A program made the translations under genes and the position numbers. 64,000 nt of DNA from Exophiala sp. HKRS030 (lineage: Eukaryota; Ascomycota; Eurotiomycetes; Chaetothyriales; Herpotrichiellaceae): contig JAHWDD010000003.1 of assembly GCA_023897205.1 (NCBI GenBank), forward strand, positions 1,801,665 through 1,865,664, read 5' to 3'. Positions 11,210-22,500 of the stretch are shown here, piece by piece. The notes under the pieces are model-generated. The model was not told where the DNA came from and did not search any database. It saw nothing but the letters and a program-made list of their open reading frames with translations. The first letter of the stretch is position 1, and each line of letters opens with the position of its first letter.

Positions 11210-12145
11210 TCATCGAATTCCCATCTGTGCTCGGATTTGCATGATTTGCGCCCTCTCGGTAGGCGAGAACGAGTCAATGGTCCGCTGGTCCATCGCTAGA
11301 ATCTGCTGAATCATCTCTTGTTGAGATAGTTGGGGTTGTGCCTGTGGCGGAGGCTGCTGCTGGGCTGGTGGAGGAGCATACTGTTGTGGTGGCGGCTGTG
11401 GTCTAGCCGGGACTTGACCCGGCATCATGGGTGGAGGATACTGTTGAGGAGTAGGCTGCGGAGGAGGGACAGCAGCGGGCTGGGCTGGTCTCGCAGCTTG
11501 TTCGACGACCTGGGCCAGGACTTTGGGGTCGACCAGATTCATCAAGATCAGGGCTTGAAATATTGCAAAGGAAAGTTGTGGAGCGGTTTTGAGGAGGGAC
11601 GTTGCCCTCGCAGAATCCGAGATGGCCAAAGCCTTCATTTGTGTGAGGACATCAAGAAGCTGCGGAGGAGAGAGATTCGAGAGCGTTTGTGAAATGGCAT
11701 CGGTGGCTCTGAGGTTTGGTGGAAGGTCAACACCGGCTGGCAGAGGAGGAAGCGCATTTGGCCCAGGATGTTGGAAGCCGTCTGCACCTGGCGCAGTTGT
11801 CTGATCATAGTTTGCCGGCACCGAGTCTTTCTCGTTGTTGTGAGGCCAATCCACTCGTATTTTGCGCCCTTCAATTTCGAAGTCGTTCAAATTTCGGACT
11901 GCGTTGGCTGCGGAATCTGCGTCTTGGAAATCTGCGAAACCGAAGCCTTTTGATTTGCCAGTGTCCGGATTGGTCATCAGGCGAAACTTGACGACAGTGC
12001 CTGCATAGTTGAGTATCTTGATAATGTACTCCTCGCTCAAATCTAGACAGTATTAGCATAGGCCTTGAGAAGCGGCGCGAGGTTTATGCGACTCACTGAA
12101 AGGGATGTTGCCCACGAAGACACTGCGACTTTGACCAGGCGCCAT
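11210..12145 (-). CDS. Cleavage/polyadenylation factor, Rna15 / CstF-64 (CSTF2) type
   Basis: Seen: exon 1 at 12145-12097 (MAPGQSRSVFVGNIPF) and exon 2 at 12042-11210, separated by a 54 bp intron (12043-12096) inside the RNA-binding domain; 293 aa. Domains in order: one RRM at ~1-85 (RNP2 VFVGNIPF, RNP1 KGFGFADF), the CSTF2 hinge at ~115-195 (NLSPPQLLDVLTQMK, LLKTAPQLSFAIFQALILMNLVD), a Pro/Gln-rich linker, and the C-terminal CSTF_C helix bundle (LAMDQRTIDSFSPTERAQIMQIRAQMG). Role: nuclear 3'-end processing of pre-mRNA, binding U/GU-rich elements and bridging CstF-77/Rna14 through the hinge. It is shorter than animal CSTF2, as is normal for fungi. Divergent from prohibitin 2 across 566 bp. 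Confidence 0.93.
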
Positions 12146-12711
12146 CTTGAGGGAGTGACCGAGGGACGCTCTATCCAGAAATATGCAATGGGATCCAGCA
12201 ATTCGCAAGTAATCGTATGAATGGGACAATTTGACTACGGCCTGCGCATGCCTGTAACGGAGATGGAGATGGAGATGTCGACTAGAATAATGTTAGGCCT
12301 ACGGATGAAAAGGGACAAGAATGATGCCGCTCTTGTCGACCGAAATACATGGGACGCGACGGGTTACCACAGAGGCATTTTTCCTCCGGAATTGAACATC
12401 TCGTAAATTGCTCCGAGGTATGTCTGTAATGGCGTCCTCCAACCTGAATGATCTTTGATCACAATCACTCAAGGGTTTTGCTTAATGTTATTCGGTTGAC
12501 CCCCGAGCGTGAAAACGGGCTGAAAAAGCAGCATGTTTCTAATCCATTTTAGCTGCCAAGCTTGCCAGCCAGCAGCGGCAAGTAGCGACTCCGCAGAAGA
12601 AGTATTGACTAGCTCGTAATAAAGTCGTGGATCATCATCGACGTTTGCCTGCCGAACGCCTTTCCAGAGCAGCTTGTCCACCACTGCATCTCTCAACCTC
12701 GACCGCCAGTC
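12146..12711. promoter_or_regulatory. Divergent promoter, Rna15-like / prohibitin 2
   Basis: 567 bp head-to-head spacer serving both flanking housekeeping genes. No TATA box or specific operator stands out. Short GAGATG repeats occur near 12260-12275. Confidence 0.4.
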
Positions 12712-13729
12712 ATGTCGTACGATCCTAGAGAACACTTTCAACAGATCCAGAGGACGCTGCAGCAGCGTCGTGGTCAAGGCTTCGGAGGAGTTCCGGGAGG
12801 CGGTGCTGCAGGTCGAGGTCTTATTGCTTTGATCGGTTTGGGCGTTGCCGGAGTGGTCTTGTCCAACTCCATATTCAACGGTATTTATGCCCCGGGGACC
12901 TCTGTATGAGCCTGTCTGACAGAAACAGTTGACGGTGGTCACCGCGCGATCAAGTACACTAGGGTATCTGGAGTGTCAAAAGAGATCTATAACGAAGGTA
13001 AGTAGTTACGGACCATGTATGGCGGTAACTGACAGACTTTCAGGCACACATCTACGGATACCTTGGTTCGAAACACCTATCGATTACGATGTACGAGCGA
13101 AGCCGAGAAACGTCGCATCCTTGACCGGAACGAAGGATCTCCAGATGGTCAACATCACATGCCGTGTATTGTCCAGACCTCGAGTTGAAGCACTACCTCA
13201 GATCTACCGTACCCTTGGTACTGACTACGACGAGCGAGTACTGCCGTCAATCGTCAACGAAGTTCTCAAAAGCGTGGTGGCGCAGTTCAACGCCAGTCAA
13301 TTGATCACACAGCGAGAAAATGTTGCCAGATTAGTCCGGGATAACCTTACGAGAAGAGCTGCAAGATTCAATATCATGCTTGACGATGTCTCGCTGACGC
13401 ACCTCTCTTTCTCGCCTGAGTTCACCGCTGCCGTCGAGGCGAAGCAAGTTGCACAACAAGAGGCTCAGAGAGCAGCCTTCATTGTTGACAAGGCGAGACA
13501 GGAGAAACAGGCAACGGTCGTTCGGGCTCAGGGTGAAGCCAGATCCGCCGAATTGATTGGCGATGCTATCAAGAAGAGCAGAAGTTATGTCGAATTGAGG
13601 CAAATAGAGAATGCTCGCAACATTGCAAGCATTCTGCAAGAAGCGGGAGGCAAGAACAAACTCTATCTCGATGCTCAGGGTCTTGGCCTCAATGTCCATG
13701 CCGGCGAGGACAGCGTCTCGAAGAAGTAA
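12712..13729 (+). CDS. PHB2: Prohibitin 2
   Basis: Seen: exons 12712-12880, 12929-12997 and 13044-13729 with two tiny introns (48 and 46 bp); 307 aa. The N-terminus [19 protein letters not shown] is followed by a glycine-rich stretch and one membrane anchor at ~37-57. Next comes the SPFH/band-7 domain ([40 protein letters not shown]) and a C-terminal coiled coil ([21 protein letters not shown]). Role: with prohibitin 1 it forms ring assemblies in the mitochondrial inner membrane that chaperone new membrane proteins, restrain the m-AAA protease and support cristae. Length and sequence are typical. The start is fixed by the conserved N-terminus and a purine-rich context. No oddity seen. Confidence 0.97.
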
Positions 13730-16539
13730 ACGGGCGTGCATCAATATGGTCATATGTATTCTACTAGGGCAGAAATCTCGAAAAGGCTACTTCTTTCTAG
13801 CCTTCTGTTAGCGATCGATACTACCAATGTAACAATTCTTCACTCGAAAACTTTGGCTATGATCTTTGCAGATGATTTACCATTCTCTTACCTTGAGTTA
13901 AAGGACCACGACAGGGGCTTCATGATCTCTGTATACCACTATGGCGTATAGTACTCCATTTTCAGTCAAGAAGCAGACTCTCAGTAAAGTTACGAATGAC
14001 GGGTGAACAGCATCAGTATGGACCTTGAAACGCTCCTCAACATACAGAATTGGAGAGTCAGTTTGATCCAACGATCCTTCTCCTTCCAAGTATATACCTT
14101 GCATTAGACTGCATCTCGATTTTGGTAGTCTTGAAGAGATCTGGATGGCATACAGATACAAAGTCGAAGTCACGACATCAGATTGACGTGAACTCTCAGC
14201 CATCCCCCATGCTCAGAATATTTCCTTGTTTATCTTTGCATAACTGGCAACAAAACCTTGTAGAAACAATCAACACACAGGGACATATCATGATCCCTAG
14301 CCACCAGAGAAAAAGGCATTCTTGGATGTGAGGCTGTTGAGAGCATGAAGTATTCTTGCCGCCGTAAAGCAGCGACTTCTCTAAAAGGAAATCCAGCCGA
14401 GGCGCTAAATAGTCAAAGCACAACAAATCCAACAGACCATTCTTTCAATGCGATGAAGAGTTTCTTGTCCCAAGATGCCCCGTCCTAGGCGTGTATTGTG
14501 CTTTTCAGAATAATGGGTACATTGTATGGCTTTGTATGGCTTTGTATGACTTACTGACAGTGATCAAAGTTAAAAAATCCTACTCCTGTGGCAAAGACAC
14601 GACCAGAAATACTTCGTCAAACGTCACCTTACAGTCAGATGGTGCAGATGCACAGAGAATCCTGGAGAGCTCAAGAGGCACACAACTCTATGTCCAGAGG
14701 GACAACAACCGGAAGGCTTCCTCCTGAGATTGAAGCAACACGGATGAAAGGCATGGTAGGAGCAGGAAATGGCAACCTCCTCCAAGTGGAAGATCTTTCT
14801 GCTTTGGACTTCTCAGGAGATCCAAGGGGCCCACGACCCGGCTTCATCAGGCTGGACAGGTAGGCAATGGTGATTGAGAGACGTTCTTCCCGTCTCTCAG
14901 GATTGATGCCCACGAGATCTCACCCTCCAAGAAGATCATCTTGCTGCCAATAGCACCACCTGATGTAAAAGGGCCTAGCAATCCAGGCACAGGAATGACT
15001 TTCCTGGAGAAGCAGGATACCACTGTCACTCGAATTCCCTGTCTCGTGCCTACATGAGGGAAAGTACACAACCCGTCGGAGTTCACTTAGCCTTTTTCCA
15101 AGTGACCCATCAAGTCTTGTGGCCCAGTCTGCAACAGATCTGACAGATATCGATATTCATCTCAAGGCTGAAGCAGGGTGGCAGTGAGAACCATTTGTCT
15201 TCAAAGGATCAGCTTCATGGAAGTTTCCTGAATGATCTGACTAAGTCAGTGGTGTATATTGGGCCCGATCCTCCTTGTTCCTGTGGGCAGTCACTATCAA
15301 TGCTCTTGAGTGTTGGAACTCTGGCCTCGCCCTCATCTATTGCTCCAAGCATGACATAGGAACAACGGAATGCTCCAATGGCACTGTTATTTGCCCATAT
15401 TTATTCGTGCACTGGTCTGCAGCAGCCGTATAAAGTCGCAAAATGGTGATCATATGATGGTTCCTAGCTCTTTCTAAGGGGCTGCTGCGGTCCATGTGCT
15501 CCACTGGCATCGAAGTACAGGCATGCATGAAGTCGCCTCAAGGCGAGATTGCTGAAGAGGGGCCTTCTTCGGATGCATTGGAAAGGTGGTGGCGAACAGT
15601 CCTCTGTCGACTTTGAGGCCGGCACTCAATCTGCCGAGTGTAAAGATGTCATGAGATCAAAGCTGAGATTCATATGATATCAATATCCAAGGCCCATTCT
15701 TAGCGTTCTTGTCTCGCAGCACTTTTCACAAGAACAATGGGAAATCAGGAAAGGGGTAACATCAAATAATGAATTTGATGCTGGCGTTCTGATGAGCGCC
15801 GAGCCATGCCTTCACACAATCAGGGACTGGGGAGGATCGCAGAGCAAGGAGCTGCGATATTCCCATTATCCTCCCATCCAATTTAATTCCTGGCTGCACA
15901 AGCAACACACAAACCTCACCACTTATTCTGCTTTCAGGCCTTTCTTCTTGGACAAATTGGACACTGGCAATCAGGCCATTGGCGACATTGCAAAACCTCA
16001 AAAGACATCATCCTCCAGCGCAGCGGCGACGCCTCCTCCTCAATTCTTCTCTCAGAGCCTTCCCTCAACTTCAGCCCACCACGTCAACAGCAAGTACGAA
16101 TCCAAATTCGACATCTTCAATAGTGGTTCCTTGGACATCCTCCAGTCTCACTATCCTGCTGGCCATTGCGAGTTGGCAGACTATCGCCGGCTCTGGTCTT
16201 GACGCTCCGAATCATCTCTGCGCGTAATTCAGGAGTCAACGCGAATTGAGGGACAGCCTCAAAACCTCTGGACGACTCTCCTCACGACAAGATTGTGCAG
16301 AAAACAACTGAAGACCTAGTCTCTAGAATCAGAGATTGGTCTTGACCTGCTGGCGCTTCAAACACTCGGCTTCCAAAATTTCGTTGACCAACATCGCTCT
16401 TCAATCTCAAAATATTACAACACTGATTGGAGAATCATCTGCGCTATCGCGGTGGTCCGAAGCAACGTGCCTCAAATTACACTCCAGAACCTAGTCTCGT
16501 CTTCCAAACCCATTGCGTCAACGACTTCCCAATTTTACG
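13730..16539. other. 2.8 kb gene-free stretch upstream of the DNA methyltransferase gene
   Basis: Scanned in all frames. The longest open frames (15792-16202 +, 14588-14863 +, 14847-15086 -) show no domain. A 12 bp unit (GTATGGCTTT-TG) is repeated in tandem about 2.5 times at 14524-14550. The last few hundred bases probably hold the promoter and 5' UTR of the methyltransferase. No transposase or reverse transcriptase fragment was recognised, though a heavily decayed repeat would be invisible by eye. Confidence 0.45.
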
Positions 16540-19500
16540 ATGGGGAAGGAAAAGGAAAAAGCCAAAGGAGAAGACCTGGTGGAAGACATTCCCGACCACT
16601 GTAATACCATTCCAAATAGTGACAACAGCCTTGCTGTAACTACTGGAGGTGTATTAGACTGCAGGATATCAACGAAACCTTCGGGCGGCTCTACCAATGT
16701 CAGATCTCGCAGAAGGCCCCAGCTTCGGCCTCGCCCTGTACGTCGCCCTCAAGAGATACGCGACTCGGTTTTCACGAAAGCCAACGTTGCCGTAAATGTT
16801 GTACCTTTGCCGCAAGCTTCTGAGTTGTTTCTGGCATTGGCCTCGCTCAGTGGTAACCAGGACAATTTTCAAGAGCTCAGTGCTGCCCTTGGAGCAGGAT
16901 TTGACCCTCAAAAGATCCAAAAGTCGACTTACAAGGAACCTGTCAAGAATAAATCGGCCAGGGCTCGCCAATATTTTCGAGGATACACCCCTTCGTACAA
17001 TGGGCTAGACCATACCAAACCTCCGCTCCACGATATCTATGATATGTTCCTCGACATGGCAGAAAAAGCGCTTACGCGCGATTTCGAGGAAGCCTGCAGT
17101 ATTTTCGAAGGGAACGAGTTGTCGGTGTTCACCTTGTGCTCTGGCACAGATTCTCCTGTTGTTGCGACATCTCTCATTAGCCGAGCTTTGAAGCAATTGG
17201 GCATGAACAATTTCAATGTCAATCATGTGGGAAGCTGCGAGATCGAGCCTAGCAAACAGGCCTTTTTGGAAAGAAACTTCCATCCCAACGTTTTGTTCCG
17301 AGATGTTACCGACTTCATCAAGCATGCCGAAAACCCCAAGGATGACAGATACCTGCCGCGGACAGCATACGGAGCACCAGCTCATCCACCGAATAATGTG
17401 AACATTCTCGTGGCAGGGGCATCCTGTGTAGACTTCTCAAGTCTTCGAAATAACGAGACTCGACCAGAGTTTGATCCTACAGGTCAGCAAGGCGGTGAAT
17501 CTTCATCGACCTTTGCAGGGGTCTTTGCTTATGTTGAAGTTTACCGGCCTAACTTGGTCATCTTGGAGAACGTTGAAGCAACAGAGTGGCAAACCATTTT
17601 GGAGCGATTTCAAGAGATACGGTATCAATGCCAGGTCGTCAAACTGGACAGCATCAATTTCTACGTCCCACAAACACGTAACCGATCCTACTGCATCGTC
17701 GTCGATATGGATCAAGCTGCGCGGGTCGATCTCAAGCTCGGACAAGCAATCGCGAACTGGGTCCAACTATTTGCCTATTTCCAGAAACGCGCAACATCGC
17801 CCTATCCGTCTTTCCTACTTGACGACTCGGATCCACGCCTCATCTTGGAAAAGGCCAAGGATGCCTCCGTCGCGTCAATAGCAGGCTCTCCGGAGTGGGA
17901 GGCTGGTCGCAAGCGTCACTATGTCAAGCGGACTGAGCTCCAGCTTGGTTATGAAAACCCTTACACCCAGTTGAAAGAGCATCCTCCTTGTAACATGGAC
18001 AACTACGTGTCGCAAACATGGGCCATGAGCCAAACAGAGCGGGTGTTAGACCTTCTTGATATCCACTACCTGAAAAATGCCATGAGTGCTCAGCGACGGA
18101 AAAAGACAACGAATTATGATATGCGATTCAAACACCGAAATATCAATGTCACCCAAAATGTTGATCGAGATACAGATTCTCGAAAATGGGGCATCGTGGG
18201 CTGCATAACCCCACGAGGAGACCTCTACGACACCCTTCTAGGGCGACCCCTAGTTGGTAGTGAAACCTTTTCCTTGACAGGGTTGCCCATTGGGGACCTC
18301 AATGTTAACAGGGAGACGTCTTCAATGCTTCAAGATTTAAGTGGCAATGCAATGACGACAACCGTGATCGGCGCAGCAGTGATGAGCGCAGTTCTTGCTT
18401 TCCGGAAGCAGGAGAAGCAGAAAGTTGGGTTCTTCGATGAGTACGTCCAAGCAGTGCGTTCGAATGACACAAATTCCAAGCAAATATCGGAGGTCATGCA
18501 TTTGACATGGCAACAAAATGCTCCGGAAAATGAAAATTTCACCCATATCTCTCAACAAGCAGGTGCTCTTACCACTCCGTCGCTTGAACATCTTGTCGAC
18601 GCAGTGCACAAGTCAACTCCGTACTGCCGTTGCGAGAGCCTCGGTCAGCATACTGCAGCAGAATTGACGTTCTGTCCCGACTGTTTCTACACTGTCTGCA
18701 CTCATTGCTGCAGAAGACCTCATGGTGGCATGGATAATCTCGTGGTCGATGACAGGCGCCCAATGAGTGAATTCGCACGTGAACTTACTCTGATGCTGCC
18801 TGCAGTCCTTGCTCTGAAGCTGGCATGTAGCATAAACGACCTTCCTCAGTTTTCATGTGGAGAGTGGACATCCCACAACGACAAATTTGCTGAACAAGTT
18901 CGATATCTCCTTTTCGCCGCACTGAACGAGACGGTTCGCTTTCAAGGGACAAGATTCGACCGCACATGGAGGGCCATTTACGATTCGAGATTTGCAAAAC
19001 TTGAACTGGAATTTGTTCCCGGACCCCTTTGTGATGGCACCAGCATGATCTCGTCTACCCTGCAACCTGTATGGCGACTTTTTGCGAAGCCCATGAACAC
19101 GGAGCCGGTAAAGAGTAAGCTAAGAAGCCTCTTCCAACATCATATCGCGGAGATGTCAGTGGATACCAGCCTATTTTCAGGCACTTGGGCGTTCTGGAAT
19201 GGCATCCACAAGCAGAAGGTCACAATCCGAGCATTTGGATCCAGGGTGCCGTCATGGAGAAATCATCTTGGTCTTGAATATGAAGCAAATACCGACGACC
19301 GTGTCTTCACGCAGCTGGAAGTCAAACCTTCAAACAATAAAGAGGAATACCTGCCGACTTCGATTTGCGGAAACTACATGCTGCTGCCCGACTGCCCTGC
19401 TGCAGGTCAGACCCTGCACAAGAAAGTCTTGTCCAATGAGTCCGACATTCCAGTTTTCATGTACCTGAAACCAGGTCCTTTACAAGATGCTCGGTGGGAC

Positions 19501-22500
19501 TCCGTTGTGATTTCAGAACAGCCAGCTCATCGAGACATGCCAGATGAACGCTCAACCTTAATAAAGCTTCGTCCCGGGTGGAGTTTTCCCCATGGACCTG
19601 ACCAAGCTCTTTTGCCATCAGAGCAAGAAGTTGAATGTGATGTGTTCAGCAACTGGACAGATTTTCCCGACCTCCATATGGGCACTGCTGATCAGGAAAA
19701 CGAAATCAAGATATCACGCCCCAGTATTCTTCCACCACCAGAATATACACGGAAGAGTTGCGATGACGCAGGAATGACAATTTTGAGTTTAACCATACCC
19801 CTGGATATGGCGTACAAAGATCAGTGGGCTCTTGAGAAAGCCATCTCCGTTGAGCTCGAAGACAAGCCTGAGGCGCTGAAAGACTTTGTCGCGTTTCTGA
19901 ATCATGCTACCAACCTCCTTGACTCTTCTGCAGAATGGAGCAAGATAAGTGTTGCAGGGGGTTGGATCTGTCGCACGTGTCTTCCAAAACCTCCCGACCT
20001 TGAATGGGTGATCAAAGACAAGGTTCTCACAGCCATTGAGAATCCAAAGCAAGCAACAGATTTCGAGCACGCGCTAGAAACACGCCCGAAAGCGGCCACG
20101 GCTATAGTGGCAAGAAGTACGGATACAGCTCTCCTTACCATCAAGGTCAACCTGAAGACTTTGGCACATCGTGCTTCATCCCTCCTGTACAAACCTGGCA
20201 AACTGGAGCTGATGTCGACTGCCGAATGGCGCATCATCCATTACAACCGCTTTGCCCTTCATCCAAATTTTGGCCCTTTCGGCCTTGGTTCAAACGATAG
20301 TGATGTCCCAATCTCGTACAGAACCATCGGAAAGCGGACCTTATGGCACTCCCAACGGCAGATCTTATCTTGGATGCGAAACATGGAAGACAAACCTGAG
20401 ACGTGGAAAGAGCTATGTCAGATCGAGTGTCGACTCCCTTCTCTTAGCCTGAACGTTGAAGTCAGAGCTTTTTCTGAGAAAGTTGTTCGAGGCGGCATCA
20501 TCGCAGACAATGTTGGAGGTGGCAAGACCACCAGCTCTCTGGCACACATCTACCATAACTACACACGAGCACGAGCACGACCAACTATGGATGCCACAGC
20601 GCATGATTCATCTGGTCTTGTTGATAGCGATGCCACATTGGTACTTGTTCCTAAAAATATCTTGGCACAGTGGGTGAAAGAGCTTAACGAATGCATCCCG
20701 TCGTGGACTGTGTTGACTCGGAATAAGAAAGACAGAACGGCTAAGCCATGCGACCAGAAACCATTCTCACCCTACTACATTGTGGTCACGAAGACATCAG
20801 AACTCCTCTCCTATTCCATCGAAGATTTCCAAAACGCCGCTCTAATACTCGTCCCGTTCAACATCTTGGAAGAAGATCAATACTACGAACATATGCAAGA
20901 TCTGGCTTGTGCGCCGCACGTGCCAACAATTCCCGGTCGTGCTTTCAAACAATGGTTAGATCAAGCGATACAGGGCTTGCGTTCTGTCTGTGAATCCCTG
21001 CCATCTGAAATTCCAAAAGCATGGGCGGATTGGGACAAATTACGCTCCGAGATCCCGGCTTATGACCGATTTCCTGAACCTTTGAATCGTAAAATCAAGA
21101 AAACACAGAATGCTGGACGTTCAAAGACTGCTGCTGCCGATGATAAGACCGACGAAACCTCAGACGAAGATTTCCGAAAAGATTTTGAGAATAAGCTACA
21201 AGCCTTCCGAGACAAGGACAAGTTTGAGCCGCTTTTTCATTTGTTCCACTTCTCAAGAGTCATTGTGGATGAATTTACTTATGTTTCTGGAAAGAGTCTC
21301 CTTTCTCTGCTCAAGATTAGCGCACAGGCAAAGTGGTTGCTTTCCGGTACGCCTCCGATCCATGACTATGATAGTGTCAACACTATGGCCAAACTCCTGG
21401 GCACCCGTGTGGCTATCTTTAACGAGCAAGAAGGCAAGTTTGGATTCGGAAAAGACGGCAATAAAATGGTCAAAGACAAATCCGAATCTCAAGAGTTCAG
21501 AGCTTTACAGAATGTCGTGTCTGCCGGCTACAAGAAGAGTGTATATGAGCACGCAGAGGCCTTCTTGAACACATTCGTCCGCAAAAACAAACCACCAACT
21601 AATGGAATCAAAGTGAAATCTCACAAGCGCTCTTTTGCTCTTTCGCCTTCAGAGACACTGGTGTTGGACATGGTGAACAATGCCATAGATCGGAGTATCT
21701 GTGATTTTACACGGAAGACTCCAAGCCCCAGACATGCGAAGGACGGCCTACAGGGTCAGATCAGAGCAGCAGCCGAGAGTTGTGGAAGTCCCGAAGCTGC
21801 ACGTCTTTGTGTCTCGTCATACCTCCACACCATCCTTGATCTCCATCAGAATGGAGCACAGGAGTACGAGGAGGAAGCTTTGTCGATCTTGAAACAAGAA
21901 TTTGAGACAAGTCTCCTCCAGATGGCAAGCGAGCTTCTTGAGAAGCTGCAGAATTTGTGGTACGGCGACAAGGATCATGCGGCCACCAAAGTCTTTGACA
22001 CGCTCATCGAAGAGATGAAACGTGCAGACATCGACGAGATCGATGTCGTCCCTCTGCTAAGACAACTCTCACAATATGCAGAGGCAAACCCCGTGGTGCC
22101 CAAGAAGAATTGGGACAGCCTTACTCCCTCCTCAAAGGAGAAGGAGGTTGACACCCGGACGACTCGCGTCCGGGACCTCATCCCATCCCTCTCAGAGGGC
22201 ATGGGGCGAATGAGGTTCCTGAACCTGGTGTCCTCTGTCGTTAAGGCAGAGGCACTCCAGGGATGCAGTGCCTGTGGCCATCAAGAGACGGACTATGACC
22301 TGGTCCAAGTCTCAGTCAAGTGCGGCCACATCGTGGCCTGTTCAGGATGTGCCTCGGGGTCCTCGCACCCAACTGGGTGCTGCCACTTGTTCCGCCCCGA
22401 CAACGTCGACCGGGCGAGCCGGTTTGTCCGGCAACTGGACGCCGGGGTCCAGGGGGTCTCAGACCTCGTGAGAGGCACGATGGCACAAAAGGCCATCTCT

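Noticed and set aside
16513..16539. Start of the methyltransferase at 16513
   Set aside because: That codon is TTG; ATG at 16540 has A at -3 and G at +4.
17410..17445. Inactivation of the methyltransferase by loss of the PC dipeptide in motif IV
   Set aside because: The Cys itself is kept (Cys296), all other motifs are present, and the SCVD(Y/F)S form appears, to my knowledge, to be typical of this fungal class.
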